NCBI RefSeq assembly: GCF_000717055.1
Contig: NZ_JNXI01000009.1
Location: forward strand, 62,001-126,000
Direction: 5' to 3'
Source of the DNA: Streptomyces iakyrus
Lineage (GTDB): Bacteria > Actinomycetota > Actinomycetes > Streptomycetales > Streptomycetaceae
Length of the DNA: 64,000 nt
The notes beneath the pieces are model-generated. The model worked only from the letters and a program-made list of their open reading frames with translations. It had not been told where the DNA came from and did not search any database. Below, one piece after another: positions 47,117-57,403 of the stretch. Numbering within the stretch: position 1 is the first letter of the stretch; every line of letters starts with the position of its first letter. The position numbers and the translations under genes are program-made.

Positions 47117-48687
47117 CGGGTGCCTCCTGCGAGGAGCTGCTGGACGGCCGGGTCGCTCAGGCCGAGGAGAGCCTTGGGCCACAGGCCCGCGACGACGGTG
47201 AGGACGACGAGCGGCGTCCACGCCGCGAACTCGTACGAGCGGACGTCCGTGAGCCTGGGTGCGTCATGGGGCAGGGCACCCATGCAGACGCGGCGGACCA
47301 CGATCAGCAGGTACGCGGCCGTCAGCAGCGTGCCGAACGCGCCGATCGCCATGAAGGTGAGGAAGGCCGCACGGTTGAGGCCCGCGGCGGGCTGGAACGC
47401 GCCGAACAGGGCCAGCATCTCGCCCCAGAATCCGGCCAGGCCCGGCAGGCCGAGCGAGGCGACGGCGGCGAAGGCGAGCAGGCCGCCGAGGCGCGGCGCC
47501 TTGCCGTAGAGGGCGGCGCCGGTTTCCTCGGCGAGGGTGTCGAGGTCGGTGGTGCCGGTGCGGTCCTTCAGAGCGCCGACCAGGAAGAACAGCAGGCCGG
47601 TGATGAGGCCGTGGGCGATGTTGGCGAAGAGGGCGCCGTTCACGCCGGTCGGGGTCATCGTCGAGATGCCGAGCAGCACGAAGCCCATGTGGCCGACGGA
47701 GGAGTAGGCGATGAGGCGCTTCAGGTCGCCCTTCGCTCCCTGTTTGGCGAGGGCCAGGCAGGCCAGGGATCCGTAGATGATGCCCACGACGGCGAGGGCG
47801 GCGAGGTAGGGCGCGAAGGTGCGGAACCCGTCCGGCGCGATGGGGAGCAGGATCCGGACGAACCCGTACGTACCCATCTTCAGCAGGACGCCGGCCAGGA
47901 GGACGGAGCCGACGGTGGGGGCGGCGGTGTGGGCGTCGGGCAGCCAGCTGTGCAGAGGCCACATCGGCGTCTTCACCGCGAGCCCGATCCCGATCGCCAG
48001 AACGGCGATGACCTGCACGGATGTGGTCAGCGACCGGCCGTTGTCAGTGGCGAGTGCCATCATGTCGAACGTGCCCGCCTTGATCCCGATCAGGAGCAGG
48101 CCGAGCAGCATGACCACGGAGCCGAGCAGCGTGTACAGGATGAACCGCCACGCCGCTTGGCTCCGGCCCTCGCCGCCCCAGCGGGCGATGAGGAAGTACA
48201 TCGGGATGAGGACCATCTCGAAGGCCAGGAAGAACAGCAGCAGGTCGAGGACGGCGAAGGTCGCGAGCGTGCCGGATTCGAGAACGAGCAGCAGGGCGAC
48301 GAAAGCCTTCGGGGTCGGCCCCGCGGGCATCTTGAAGTACGAGTAGAGCGCGCAGAGGAAGGTCAGCAGCGCGGTCAGGACCAGAAGGGGGAGGGAGATG
48401 CCGTCGATGCCGAGGTGGATGCGTACGTCGAGTGCGGGGATCCAGCTGATGTCAGTACTGGCCTGCATCTTCGACGGCTGGTCGTGGTCGAAGCCGAGCG
48501 CGAGGACGATCGCCGCGATGAGGACCGTGCCGGTCACGGTGACCCCGTGCCGGAGCACGGCCTGCTCGGGTGACTTCCCCTTCAGCCCGGGCGGGGCGGG
48601 CAGGAGAGCCGCGACGGCGCCGAGGAGCGGGCCGACGACGATGAACGCCAGAAGGAACTGCATCACGGACTCGCTGATATCGATCAC
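47113..48687 (-). CDS. nuoM: NADH-quinone oxidoreductase subunit M
   Basis: A 524-residue membrane subunit with the core proton-channel signature: FVALLLVLESGTLATFAVLD followed by E-M-V-L-I-P-M-Y, K-T-P-M-W-P-L-H-S-W-L-P-D-A-H-T-A-A-P-T-V-G-S-V and G-H-M-G-F-V-L-L-G. Lys and Glu on the broken helices are in place. GTG start at 48687, six nt after the nuoL stop. Confidence 0.96.
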   Translation of the reverse strand: MIDISESVMQFLLAFIVVGPLLGAVAALLPAPPGLKGKSPEQAVLRHGVTVTGTVLIAAIVLALGFDHDQPSKMQASTDISWIPALDVRIHLGIDGISLPLLVLTALLTFLCALYSYFKMPAGPTPKAFVALLLVLESGTLATFAVLDLLLFFLAFEMVLIPMYFLIARWGGEGRSQAAWRFILYTLLGSVVMLLGLLLIGIKAGTFDMMALATDNGRSLTTSVQVIAVLAIGIGLAVKTPMWPLHSWLPDAHTAAPTVGSVLLAGVLLKMGTYGFVRILLPIAPDGFRTFAPYLAALAVVGIIYGSLACLALAKQGAKGDLKRLIAYSSVGHMGFVLLGISTMTPTGVNGALFANIAHGLITGLLFFLVGALKDRTGTTDLDTLAEETGAALYGKAPRLGGLLAFAAVASLGLPGLAGFWGEMLALFGAFQPAAGLNRAAFLTFMAIGAFGTLLTAAYLLIVVRRVCMGALPHDAPRLTDVRSYEFAAWTPLVVLTVVAGLWPKALLGLSDPAVQQLLAGGTR

Positions 48688-48693
48688 GCCTGC

Positions 48694-50688
48694 TCACGCT
48701 CCCGTGGCGACGAGGACGACGGCGACCGCGAGGACGACGGTGCCGGCGAGCAGCGCGCTCACATAGGTCTGGACGTTGCCGGTCTGGGCGCGCCGTACGG
48801 CGGTGCCGAGCCAGCGGGGCAGCGCACCCGCACCCCGCACGTAGGTCTCGACGACCTCCCGGTCGAGGAACCGGACGAGGCTCGCTCCGGCCTGGACCGG
48901 GCGGACGAAGAGGGTCGTGTACACGGCGTCCAGGTGGAAGCCCGCGGCTGCGTGCCGGTGCAGGGGGCCGAGGAGCAGCCGTCCGGGGTCGGCGGGGTCG
49001 GGCGCGTAGGCGATGTCGCCGTAGGCGGGCTCGTGGCTGGCGATGGCCTCGGCCTCGACCCGGGCGGCGTCTCCCTCGGGGTGGGCCGCGACCGCGCCGA
49101 GCGGGACACGGGCGGTGAGCGCGGTGGTGTGCCGCCAGGCGGCGTAGGTGACGATGCCGCCGACCAGGGCCACGCCCGTGCCGAGCACGGAGGTGGTCAC
49201 GGTCGGGCTGAGGTCCCGGCCGTCGAACCAGTCGGGAAGCAGGCGGAACGCGAATGCGCCCAGGGCCAGCGACGGCACGGCCAGCACCCACAGCACGACG
49301 GTCATCGTCAGCGGCTGCCTGCCGTGGTCGGGGGCTTCGGTGCCCCGGCCCCGGAAGGCCAGCAGCCACAGGCGCATGGCGTAGGCGGCGGTGAGCACGG
49401 CCGTGAGCAGGCCCGCGACGAGGACGATCCAGCCCGCCGCGGCGGGGGCGTGCTCGGTGTGGCCGGTGACGACGTGCTCGGCGACGCCGAGCACGGCCTC
49501 CTTGGAGAAGAAGCCGCTGAACGGCGGGATCGCGGCGAGCGCGAGCAGCGCCACGGTCATCGTCCAGTACGCGTCGGGGATGCGGTCGCGCAGGTTCCGC
49601 ATGCGGGACATGGCGGCGAGCGAATTGGTGCCGGCGGCGTGGATGATCACGCCGGCGGCGAGGAACAGCAGCGCCTTGAAGGCGCCGTGGGACAGGAGGT
49701 GGAAGACGGCGGCCCCGCGGTCGCCGACGGCGAGGGCGCCGGTCATGTAGCCGAGCTGGCCGATCGTCGAATAGGCGAGGACGCGCTTGATGTCGTCCTG
49801 GGCGAGCGCGGTGAGCGCCGAGCCGGCCATCGTGACGGCGGCCATGACGGCGAGGACGACCATCGCGGCCTGGGAGGCCTCGAAGACCGGGAGGAGCCGG
49901 GCGATGAAGTAGACACCGGCGGCGACCATCGTCGCGGCGTGGATCAGCGCGGAGACGGGGGTCGGGCCCGCCATCGCGTCGGGGAGCCAGGTGTGCAGCG
50001 GGAACTGTGCCGACTTGCCCGCAACGCCCGCGAGGAGGAGCAGGGCGATCAGCGTCGGGTGGTCGAGGCCGCCGCTCGCGACGGTGCCGAGGATCTTCGT
50101 GATGCGGAACGACCCGGCGTCGGTGGCCAGCGCGAACAGGCCGATGAGGAAGGGGACGTCGCCGAGCTTGGTGACCAGGAAGGCCTTGAGGGAGGCGGCG
50201 CGGGCCTCCGGGGTCTCCCAGTAGTGGCCGACGAGGAAGTAGGAGCAGATGCCCATGACCTCCCAGCCGACCAGCAGCACCATCAGGTCGCCCGCGTAGA
50301 CGACGAGGAGCATCGCGGAGGTGAACAGCGAGACGAGGGCGGCGTAGGACGGGTAGCGCGGGTCGTCGCGCAGGTAGCCCGTCGAGTAGATCTGCACGCA
50401 GGAGGCGACCAGGCCGACCAGGACGGCGACGAGGGCGGCGAAGCCGTCGATGTGCAGGGCGAGCTCGATCGGGACCGAGCCGGTGGGGGTGAGCTCGGTG
50501 GCCGAGTCGACGGCCGCGTCGCCGCCCTGACGTACGGCGACGAGCGCGGCCAGTACGAGTGAGGTGAGGGTCGGCAGGACGGCGAGCGGGCGGACGAAGC
50601 CCGGGGCCGTGCGGCCCAGGAGCAGCCCGGCGACGGCGCCGAGGAACGGAAGGAGGGGAACGAGGACGGCGAGGGTGGTCGTGGTCAC
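48694..50688 (-). CDS. nuoL: NADH-quinone oxidoreductase subunit L
   Basis: A 664-residue distal membrane subunit. The N-terminal domain I helices and the channel [31 protein letters not shown] are intact, as is [17 protein letters not shown]; the C-terminal lateral helix region ends near residue 660. Start GTG 50688 overlaps nuoK by 4 nt (GTGA). Confidence 0.96.
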   Translation of the reverse strand: MTTTTLAVLVPLLPFLGAVAGLLLGRTAPGFVRPLAVLPTLTSLVLAALVAVRQGGDAAVDSATELTPTGSVPIELALHIDGFAALVAVLVGLVASCVQIYSTGYLRDDPRYPSYAALVSLFTSAMLLVVYAGDLMVLLVGWEVMGICSYFLVGHYWETPEARAASLKAFLVTKLGDVPFLIGLFALATDAGSFRITKILGTVASGGLDHPTLIALLLLAGVAGKSAQFPLHTWLPDAMAGPTPVSALIHAATMVAAGVYFIARLLPVFEASQAAMVVLAVMAAVTMAGSALTALAQDDIKRVLAYSTIGQLGYMTGALAVGDRGAAVFHLLSHGAFKALLFLAAGVIIHAAGTNSLAAMSRMRNLRDRIPDAYWTMTVALLALAAIPPFSGFFSKEAVLGVAEHVVTGHTEHAPAAAGWIVLVAGLLTAVLTAAYAMRLWLLAFRGRGTEAPDHGRQPLTMTVVLWVLAVPSLALGAFAFRLLPDWFDGRDLSPTVTTSVLGTGVALVGGIVTYAAWRHTTALTARVPLGAVAAHPEGDAARVEAEAIASHEPAYGDIAYAPDPADPGRLLLGPLHRHAAAGFHLDAVYTTLFVRPVQAGASLVRFLDREVVETYVRGAGALPRWLGTAVRRAQTGNVQTYVSALLAGTVVLAVAVVLVATGA

Positions 50689-51083
50689 GCGGTGGCCTCA
50701 GCCTTCTGGGCCTCGTCGGACGGCTCGGCCGTGCGGGCGTCGTGGCCGGTGCCGTCGGGGTCGTGCCGTTCGGAGGTGTCGCGCAGCCGGTCGATGTCCG
50801 CGGTGCCGCGGTTGCGGTGGACGGCGAGGACGATCGCCAGGCCGATGCCGATCTCGGCGGCGGCGATGGCGATGGTGAACAGGGTCAGGGCCTGTCCGGA
50901 GTGCAGGGTCTCCTCGGCGGTCCTGCTGAGCCAGACGTCGAAGGCGACCAGGTTGAGGTTGACGGCGTTGAGCATCAGCTCGACCGACATCAGGACCAGG
51001 ATCGCGTTGCGGCGGGCGAGGACGCCGTACAGGCCCGTGCAGAAGAGGAGGGCGGAGAGCACGGCGGGATAGGCGAGGTGCAT
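50685..51083 (-). CDS. nuoK: NADH-quinone oxidoreductase subunit K (extended tail)
   Basis: A 132-residue protein. Three helices with the two conserved membrane glutamates ([13 protein letters not shown] and A-A-E-I-G-I-G-L-A) are typical. Residues about 93-132 are an added charged tail ([13 protein letters not shown] ...) beyond the usual 100-residue end. Start ATG 51083 overlaps nuoJ (ATGA). Confidence 0.94.
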   Translation of the reverse strand: MHLAYPAVLSALLFCTGLYGVLARRNAILVLMSVELMLNAVNLNLVAFDVWLSRTAEETLHSGQALTLFTIAIAAAEIGIGLAIVLAVHRNRGTADIDRLRDTSERHDPDGTGHDARTAEPSDEAQKAEATA

Positions 51084-51721
51084 CAGCGGGCCCCTTCCGT
51101 GTCGCGCCCGGTGTCCTGGCCGGACCGGGTGGCGGTCTCGGCCTTCGCCTTGCGGGACAGGACAATCGCGCCGACCAGGGCGGCGAGGAGGAGGACGGAG
51201 AGTGCCTCGAAGGGGAGGACCCAGTTCTGGAAGAGGCTCGCGCCGGTAGCCTCGGTGGAGCCGGCGGCGGGCCCGTCCAGGTCGATCCAGGTGGTGCGGA
51301 ACGCGTCCACGACGACCCAGACCAGGGCGGCCGCGGCGGCGACGGCCACGGTGAGGGCGGCCCAGCGGTTGCCCGAGTCGGCGTCCGGGGAGCGGCCGAT
51401 GGGAGCCCGGGTGAGCATCAGTCCGAACAGGAGGAGGACGACCACGGAACCGACGTAGATGAGGACCTGCACCCACGCGATGAACTCGGCGGTGAGCAGG
51501 AGGTACTCGACGGCGAGGCCGCCGAGGGTGATCACCAGCCACAGGGCGGCGTGCACCAGCTGCCGGGTGGTGACGGTGACGAGCGCGGCGCCGAAGGTCA
51601 CCAGGCCGACGAGGAGGAAGGCGATCTCGACGCCGGTCGGGGAGAGGAAGCCGTGGGTTCCGGCGGCGGCCTCGGTGGCCGGGCCGGTCGCGAGGTGGGC
51701 GGCGGTTGCGGCGAGGGTCAT
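51083..51721 (-). CDS. nuoJ: NADH-quinone oxidoreductase subunit J
   Basis: A 212-residue membrane subunit with five helices. The conserved core [20 protein letters not shown] and [20 protein letters not shown] includes the pi-bulge helix needed for coupling. Its N-terminus has a 25-residue leader ([21 protein letters not shown]). Start ATG 51721 overlaps nuoI by 4 nt. Confidence 0.95.
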   Translation of the reverse strand: MTLAATAAHLATGPATEAAAGTHGFLSPTGVEIAFLLVGLVTFGAALVTVTTRQLVHAALWLVITLGGLAVEYLLLTAEFIAWVQVLIYVGSVVVLLLFGLMLTRAPIGRSPDADSGNRWAALTVAVAAAAALVWVVVDAFRTTWIDLDGPAAGSTEATGASLFQNWVLPFEALSVLLLAALVGAIVLSRKAKAETATRSGQDTGRDTEGAR

Positions 51722-52392
51722 TCCGAGCCCTCCTGCCCCGGCTTCGGCTGATCGGTCTGCTGCTTGGAGTCGCCCTGGGGGCGGGTGGGCTGTTCGGCGG
51801 CGCGGGCCTGCTCGTCGGCGTGCGGTTCGGTGACCGGCGGGGCCTGCTGGGCGGCCAGCTTGTCGGCGGTCTTGCGGGCGGTGGCCAGTTCCTTCGGTTC
51901 CTCCGCGCCGGGGTCGAGGGCGGGCGGGGCCGGGACGGTCCACATCCACTCGCGGAGCTTGTCCCGCTCGTGGGTGAGCTCGCGGATGTCGGTCTCGGCG
52001 TACTCGAACTCGGGGGACCAGAACAGCGCGTCGAAAGGACAGACCTCGATGCAGATACCGCAGTACATGCACAGGGAGAAGTCGATGGCGAAGCGGTCGA
52101 GGACGTTGCGGCTGCGCTCGCGGCCGCCCGGGGTCGCCGCCGGGACCGTCTCCTTGTGGGAGTCGATGTAGATGCACCAGTCGGGGCACTCGCGGGCGCA
52201 CAGCATGCAGACCGTGCAGTTCTCCTCGAACAGGCCGATCACACCGCGGGTGCGGGGCGGGAGGTCGGGCTGGGCGTCCGGGTACTGCGCGGTGACGGAC
52301 TTCTTCGTCATCGTGCGGAGGGTGACGGCCAGGCCTTTGGCGAGCCCAGAGCCGGGGATGCGGGGCCGGGTGGGCGGGTGCGACTCAGCCAT
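51718..52392 (-). CDS. nuoI: NADH-quinone oxidoreductase subunit I (extended tail)
   Basis: A 224-residue iron-sulfur subunit with two 4Fe-4S clusters: [12 protein letters not shown] and [12 protein letters not shown], each with the ferredoxin CxxCxxCxxxCP spacing, carrying electrons to the quinone site. Residues about 160-224 are a Gln/Pro/Glu-rich low-complexity tail absent from E. coli NuoI. Start ATG 52392, two nt after nuoH. Confidence 0.95.
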   Translation of the reverse strand: MAESHPPTRPRIPGSGLAKGLAVTLRTMTKKSVTAQYPDAQPDLPPRTRGVIGLFEENCTVCMLCARECPDWCIYIDSHKETVPAATPGGRERSRNVLDRFAIDFSLCMYCGICIEVCPFDALFWSPEFEYAETDIRELTHERDKLREWMWTVPAPPALDPGAEEPKELATARKTADKLAAQQAPPVTEPHADEQARAAEQPTRPQGDSKQQTDQPKPGQEGSE

Positions 52393-52394
52393 GG

Positions 52395-53363
52395 TTACTG
52401 GATCACCACCTTGACGACGCCGGTGAGGGCGATCTGGGCGAGGGCGAGGGGGACGAGGAGGGTCCAGGAGAGCTTCTGGAGCTGGTCCTCGCGCAGACGG
52501 GGGTAGGTGACGCGCAGCCAGATCACGAGGAAGGCGAGGACCGCGGTCTTCAGCAGGGTCCAGACCCAGCCGAGGCCGTCGGCGCCCCAGGGGCCGTGCC
52601 AGCCGCCCAGGAAGAGGACGGTGGTCAGGCCGCACAGGACGACGATTCCGGCGTACTCGGCGAGGAGGAAGAGAGCGAAACGGAGGCCCGTGTACTCGGT
52701 GTAGGCACCGAAGATGATCTCCGAGTCGGCGACCGGCATGTCGAAGGGCGGGCGCTGGAGTTCGGCGAGGCCGGCCACGAAGAAGACGATCGCGCCGACG
52801 ATCTGCCAGGGCAGCCACCACCACTCGAAGGCGTCGAGGATGCCGGGGAGGGAGACGGTGCCGGCCGCCATCGCCACGGAGGCCGCCGTCAGCAGCATCG
52901 GGAGTTCGTAGGCGAGGAGCTGGGCCGCGGTGCGCAGACCTCCGAGCAGGGAGAACTTGTTCGCGGACGCCCAGCCGGCCATGAGCGAGCCGAGGACGCC
53001 GACGCCCATGACGGCCAGGACGAAGAAGACGCCCGCGTCGACCACCTGGCCGACGGCTCCCTCGCCGGGGCCGATGGGGATGGCGAGCAGGACGAGGAGG
53101 TAGGGCAGGAGGGCGACGGCGGGGGCCAGTTGGAAGATGCGGCGGTCGGCGCCCGCGGGGACGACGTCCTCCTTCTGCGCGAACTTCACGCCGTCGGCGA
53201 TCAGCTGGGCCCAGCCGTGGAAGCCGCCGGCGTACATGGGGCCGAGGCGGCCCTGCATGTGGGCCATGACCTTGTGTTCGGTCTGGCCGATGACCAGGGG
53301 GAAGGTGAGGAAGACGACGAAGACGACCAGGAGTCGCAGGGCGACGTCGAGCACGTCGTTCAC
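52395..53363 (-). CDS. nuoH: NADH-quinone oxidoreductase subunit H
   Basis: A 322-residue membrane subunit from GTG 53363, overlapping nuoC by 4 nt (GTGA). Seen: [29 protein letters not shown] near the quinone channel, and [16 protein letters not shown], the conserved acidic loop. It starts at the usual first helix and its C-terminus is normal. Confidence 0.95.
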   Translation of the reverse strand: MNDVLDVALRLLVVFVVFLTFPLVIGQTEHKVMAHMQGRLGPMYAGGFHGWAQLIADGVKFAQKEDVVPAGADRRIFQLAPAVALLPYLLVLLAIPIGPGEGAVGQVVDAGVFFVLAVMGVGVLGSLMAGWASANKFSLLGGLRTAAQLLAYELPMLLTAASVAMAAGTVSLPGILDAFEWWWLPWQIVGAIVFFVAGLAELQRPPFDMPVADSEIIFGAYTEYTGLRFALFLLAEYAGIVVLCGLTTVLFLGGWHGPWGADGLGWVWTLLKTAVLAFLVIWLRVTYPRLREDQLQKLSWTLLVPLALAQIALTGVVKVVIQ

Positions 53364-54850
53364 CGCGGGCCTCCTGCGGGTTCCTCGGGGGTGTCTGGGT
53401 TCTCGGAGGTGTCCGTGTCCGGGCTGGCGGGAGCGTCCGGGGCTGCCTTCGAGTCGCCCGAGGGCTCCGGGGCGCCCGCGGGCTCGGAGGCCTGTGACCC
53501 GTTCGACGGTTCTGGATCCGGCAACTGCGCTGCCTCCGGCGACGGTTCGGGAGCCGGTTCGTCGAAGGCCGGACGGGCGTGGTGCCAGGGGGCGTCCGAG
53601 CCGCGGGCAGTGGTAGAGGTCCGGCCCGGACGGCTGTCCCCGCGGTCGGACCCGGCCCTCTGACTCGCGCTGCCCTCCGACACACTGCGCGCCCGGCGCG
53701 GTCCCGCGGACGGAGCCGATGCCCCGGGCGTCGGAGGCTCGGAGGTCGGCGCCTCGGACTCGGAGCCCGGCATCGCGGACTCGGAGCCCGGCGACGCGGA
53801 CGTCCGATCGCCGCTGGGCTGCTGATTCGCCGCCCCTTGCGACACCGCACCCTGCGACACCGAGCCCTCCGACACGGAGCGGTTGCGCCGCGGTCCCGTC
53901 GGGGCCGGAGCGGTCGGCTCGCCGGGCGGGGACTGGCTCGCCGACCCCTCCGCCGCGGAGCGCGAACGCCGCGCGGCAGCCGGAGCCTGCGCACCAGCAG
54001 CGGACTGACTCGCGGAACCCTCCGCAGCCGAACGCGAACGCCGCACCGAGGCTGAACCGTCCGCACCAGCGACTGGAGCCTCGCCCCCGGCAGCCGACGT
54101 ACCCGCACCGGCGGCCGGCGTCTCCACACCGGCGGCGGAAGTCGCCGGCCCGACGGCCGGAGCCTCCGTACCCGCGGCCGCCTGGCTCGCCGAGCCCCCT
54201 GATGCCGAGCGGGTACGACGCACCGGACGTTCCCCCGCCGCACGTGCCGCGCCGCGGGCCGGGCGGGCGGGGGCCGGGGGGAGCTGGCCCTTGAGGGGGC
54301 CCCATTCGTTGGGGTCGGGGACGCCGGGCGGGAGCATCTGGCGGCGCTTGGGGCCGCCGTGTTCCGACTCGCCCGGTTCCTTCGCACCGGGCCAGGCCTT
54401 GGCGACGCGGGCGGCCAGGACGAAGTCCTTGCGCAGGGGGTGCCCCTCGAAGTTCTCCGGCAGGAGCAGGTGGTCCAGCGCCGGGTGGCCTTCGAAGGTG
54501 ATGCCGAACATCTCGTACGTCTCGCGTTCGTGCCAGGCGGCACCGGCGTAGACACCGACGGCGGAGGGCAGGACGGGAGCCTCGTGCGGGACCGTCGTAC
54601 GCACGAGGAGGCGGCGCAGCGGGGACAGGGCCGCGACGTGGGCCGAGACACGGAAGCCGGTGCCCGGTTCGTCGACCGCGCTGAGCCAGTCGAAGTAGGT
54701 GCAGCCGAGGCGGTCGCGGGCGGTCTCCAGGGCGGTGATCCAGGAGGCCGGCGGTACGTCGACGGTCAGGACCTCGTAGGACTCCTCGGCCGTGGCGTCG
54801 GGGCCGAAGAGCTCCTCGGCGTCGGAGGGCAGCCAGCCGACGGCGGTCAT
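53360..54850 (-). CDS. nuoC: NADH-quinone oxidoreductase subunit C with long repeat tail
   Basis: Start ATG 54850, overlapping nuoB (ATGA). The 496-residue protein has a normal NuoC (30 kDa) domain in residues 1-150: [20 protein letters not shown] and [14 protein letters not shown] are the family signature. The rest, about residues 186-496, is a Ala/Ser/Pro/Glu-rich, probably disordered tail with five copies of RRxRS(A/V)xxGS(A/V)SQ at 211-223, 270-282, 294-306, 321-333 and 385-397. Typical NuoC is about 150-260 residues. No nuoD domain is fused here. Confidence 0.9.
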   Translation of the reverse strand: MTAVGWLPSDAEELFGPDATAEESYEVLTVDVPPASWITALETARDRLGCTYFDWLSAVDEPGTGFRVSAHVAALSPLRRLLVRTTVPHEAPVLPSAVGVYAGAAWHERETYEMFGITFEGHPALDHLLLPENFEGHPLRKDFVLAARVAKAWPGAKEPGESEHGGPKRRQMLPPGVPDPNEWGPLKGQLPPAPARPARGAARAAGERPVRRTRSASGGSASQAAAGTEAPAVGPATSAAGVETPAAGAGTSAAGGEAPVAGADGSASVRRSRSAAEGSASQSAAGAQAPAAARRSRSAAEGSASQSPPGEPTAPAPTGPRRNRSVSEGSVSQGAVSQGAANQQPSGDRTSASPGSESAMPGSESEAPTSEPPTPGASAPSAGPRRARSVSEGSASQRAGSDRGDSRPGRTSTTARGSDAPWHHARPAFDEPAPEPSPEAAQLPDPEPSNGSQASEPAGAPEPSGDSKAAPDAPASPDTDTSENPDTPEEPAGGPR

Positions 54851-55461
54851 CGCCCCTCCCCCGAGGTCGGCTCCGGTGCGGGAGGCCGCACCAGTCCGCT
54901 CTGCAGTGCCGCCGCGGAAGGCCGGCCGGCGCCGCTGCCGTACCGCTCCCCCAGCGACTCGCGGGCGATCTTCTCCTGGAGCTTGAGGATGCCCTGGAGC
55001 AGCGCCTCGGGACGCGGCGGGCAGCCGGGCACGTACACGTCCACCGGAATGATCTGGTCGACGCCCTTGGTGACCGAGTAGGAGTCCCAGTAGGGGCCGC
55101 CGCAGTTGCTGCACGCGCCGAAGGAGATGACGTACTTCGGCTCCGGCATCTGTTCGTAGAGGCGCTTCACGGCCGGGGCCATCTTGTCCGTGACGGTGCC
55201 GGAGACCACCATCAGGTCGGCCTGGCGCGGGCCCGGGGCGAACGGGATGACGCCGAGGCGGATGAAGTCGTGGCGGGCCATCGACGCGGCGATGAACTCG
55301 ATCGCGCAGCAGGCGAGGCCGAAGTTGAAGACCCAGAGGGAGTAGCGGCGGCCCCAGTTGAGGACGACCTTCATCGGCTCGGGCGCGAGGCGGGCCAGGG
55401 CGCCCAGCCGCTTGGGCTCGGGCAGCAGGACGGGCTCGGGCGCCGAGGGGTTCACGTCCAT
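54847..55461 (-). CDS. nuoB: NADH-quinone oxidoreductase subunit B
   Basis: A 204-residue subunit binding cluster N2 next to the quinone site. The N2 ligands are the tandem Cys in G-L-A-C-C-A-I-E, the Cys in [18 protein letters not shown] and the Cys in [16 protein letters not shown]. Start ATG 55461 lies inside the nuoA frame (10-nt overlap). A 40-residue C-terminal extension after the core ends in a proline-rich stretch. Confidence 0.96.
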   Translation of the reverse strand: MDVNPSAPEPVLLPEPKRLGALARLAPEPMKVVLNWGRRYSLWVFNFGLACCAIEFIAASMARHDFIRLGVIPFAPGPRQADLMVVSGTVTDKMAPAVKRLYEQMPEPKYVISFGACSNCGGPYWDSYSVTKGVDQIIPVDVYVPGCPPRPEALLQGILKLQEKIARESLGERYGSGAGRPSAAALQSGLVRPPAPEPTSGEGR

Positions 55462-55859
55462 GTCAGGACGCCCTTCTTGTAGGCGTAGAGCAGGCCGACG
55501 GCCAGGAAGCCGAGGAAGATGAACATCTCGACCAGGGTCGTCGCGCCGTAGCCGGGGGCGGCGAAGACGGTCGCCCAGGGGAACAGGAAGATCGAGTCGA
55601 CGGCGAAGATCACGTAGAGGAAGGCGTACACGTAGTAGCGGACCTGGGTGTGGGCCCAGCCCTCGCCGACGGGGTCGACGCCGCACTCGTACGTCAGGAG
55701 CTTCTCCGGAGTGGGGACCACGGGCCGCAGCAGGCGGCCGGCCCCGAACGCGACGGCGACGAACAGCACGCCGACGACGGCGAGCAGTCCGACGACCGAA
55801 TAGGACTGGAAGTAGTCCGCCGCGACGACGGTCGTGGTGACGACGGTCGGTTCCGGCAC
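55452..55859 (-). CDS. nuoA: NADH-quinone oxidoreductase subunit A
   Basis: Start GTG 55859 with GAGGGA upstream gives 135 residues. Three helices with the conserved YECGVDPVG cysteine loop and [20 protein letters not shown]. First gene of the operon; the 225-nt region to the divergent kinase should hold its promoter. Confidence 0.94.
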   Translation of the reverse strand: MPEPTVVTTTVVAADYFQSYSVVGLLAVVGVLFVAVAFGAGRLLRPVVPTPEKLLTYECGVDPVGEGWAHTQVRYYVYAFLYVIFAVDSIFLFPWATVFAAPGYGATTLVEMFIFLGFLAVGLLYAYKKGVLTWT

Positions 55860-56084
55860 GTCCGTCCCTCGCTCCCTCAGAATTCGGACCTGGATCGTGC
55901 GACGTTGCTGCGGCTCACGCGGATGCCGCCCGTTCGACGATCTGTACGCACGGGAGTCTAGGCCCTGATAAGGGCAGGGTAAGCAGCCCGTCACCGCCTG
56001 GCATGCGGGGGTGGGGTTTTCCTCAGTCGATCCTGGCGGTCCACCTCATGGCGCCGTCGCCCGCCGCCGGGCACGCTAACGCAT

Positions 56085-57293
56085 ATGACCCAACGCATCC
56101 CGTCCCCGGGCACGACGGCGGCCCGGGGGGCCGCCGGGCCGGACGACCGTCCGCCGCCCGCCCGGCTCGCCTGTGACCGGCACACCTGGAAAGAGATCGC
56201 GCACCTGCTGGCCAACCTGCCGGTCGCGCTGCTCGGTTTCACCTATGTCGTGACGATGATGTCCATCGGTTTCGGGCTGACCGTCACGGTGGTCGGATTC
56301 CCGCTGCTCGCGGCCGGACTCGTGGGTGCGCGGCAGTTGGGCAGGATGGAGCGGGCGCGGGCCCGGGCGCTGCTCGGGGTGCGGATCGAGGAGCCGAGCC
56401 GGCTGCGGCTGCGCGGCGGGGGCGGCTTCTTCCAGCGGTTGTGGATGCAGCTGAAGGACCCGGTGGGCTGGCGCACGGTGCTGTACGAGTTCATCCGGCT
56501 GCCGTGGGGCGTGCTCACCTTCACCGTCACGCTGGTGTCGCTGTTCGTGCTGTGGCCGGTGCTGCCGTTCATCGCGCGGGGGCTGTCCAACGCCGACCGG
56601 GCCATGGTGCGGGCTTTGTTGTCGCCCTCCGACGAGCTGGAGCGGCGGATCGCCGAGCTGGAGTCGGACCGGGGGGTCGTGGTCGATACGGCCGCGGCCG
56701 ACCTGCGGCGCATCGAGCGGGACCTGCACGACGGGGCGCAGGCGCGGCTGGTCAACCTGGCCATGGGTCTCGGCCTGGCCAAGGAGAAGGTGCTGGAGGA
56801 TCCGGACGCGGCGGCGGCGATGGTCGAGGAGGCGCACGGCGAGGTGAAGCTGGCGCTCCAGGAGCTGCGGGATCTGGCGCGCGGCATCCATCCGGCGGTC
56901 CTGACCGACCGGGGTCTGGACGCGGCCCTGTCCTCGGTCGCCTCGCGCTGCACGGTCCCGGTGAAGGTGACGGTCGATCTGCCGGAGCGGCCGGCCGCGG
57001 CCATCGAGGGCATCGCCTACTTCACGGTCTCGGAGCTGCTGCAGAACGTCAGCAAGCACAGCGGGGCGAGGTCGGCCTCGGTGGACGTGTGGCGGACGAA
57101 GACCCGGCTGCTCATCCAGGTGTGGGACGACGGGCGCGGGGGCGCGAGCCTCGACGGCGGTACGGGGATGAAGGGCCTGGCGGAGCGGCTGGACGCCGTC
57201 GACGGGCTGTTCGTCCTGGAGTCGCCCGTGGGCGGCCCGACGACGGTCACGGCGGAACTGCCCTGGCGGGACCGGTCCGGGGCCCGGGGGTAG
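56085..57293 (+). CDS. Two-component sensor histidine kinase (HisKA_3)
   Basis: A 402-residue kinase. Residues about 30-185 form the streptomycete membrane sensor domain: two N-terminal helices (L-P-V-A-L-L-G-F-T-Y-V-V-T-M-M-S-I-G-F-G), an amphipathic loop, and a third membrane segment. The dimerisation/phosphoacceptor helix is R-R-I-E-R-D-L-H-D-G-A-Q-A-R-L with the phospho-His. The ATPase domain has L-L-Q-N-V-S-K-H (N box) and D-G-R-G-G and G-T-G-M-K-G-L (G boxes). Divergent from nuoA. Paired with a similar kinase and one response regulator downstream. Confidence 0.92.
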   Translation: MTQRIPSPGTTAARGAAGPDDRPPPARLACDRHTWKEIAHLLANLPVALLGFTYVVTMMSIGFGLTVTVVGFPLLAAGLVGARQLGRMERARARALLGVRIEEPSRLRLRGGGGFFQRLWMQLKDPVGWRTVLYEFIRLPWGVLTFTVTLVSLFVLWPVLPFIARGLSNADRAMVRALLSPSDELERRIAELESDRGVVVDTAAADLRRIERDLHDGAQARLVNLAMGLGLAKEKVLEDPDAAAAMVEEAHGEVKLALQELRDLARGIHPAVLTDRGLDAALSSVASRCTVPVKVTVDLPERPAAAIEGIAYFTVSELLQNVSKHSGARSASVDVWRTKTRLLIQVWDDGRGGASLDGGTGMKGLAERLDAVDGLFVLESPVGGPTTVTAELPWRDRSGARG

Positions 57294-57403
57294 GGAAAAC
57301 CCCCCGCCCGAGACGCCGACGGACTCCATGGTCCGCCGGCCTGCGGTGGAGCAGGGTGGAGGTACCGGAGCACAGCCGCGGGACGAGGAGAAGGACGGCG
57401 CCG

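Noticed and set aside
51718..54651. A 977-codon frame covering nuoI, nuoH and nuoC
   Set aside because: Only its 3' 224 codons (from ATG 52392) are NuoI; the rest is a shadow of nuoH and nuoC.
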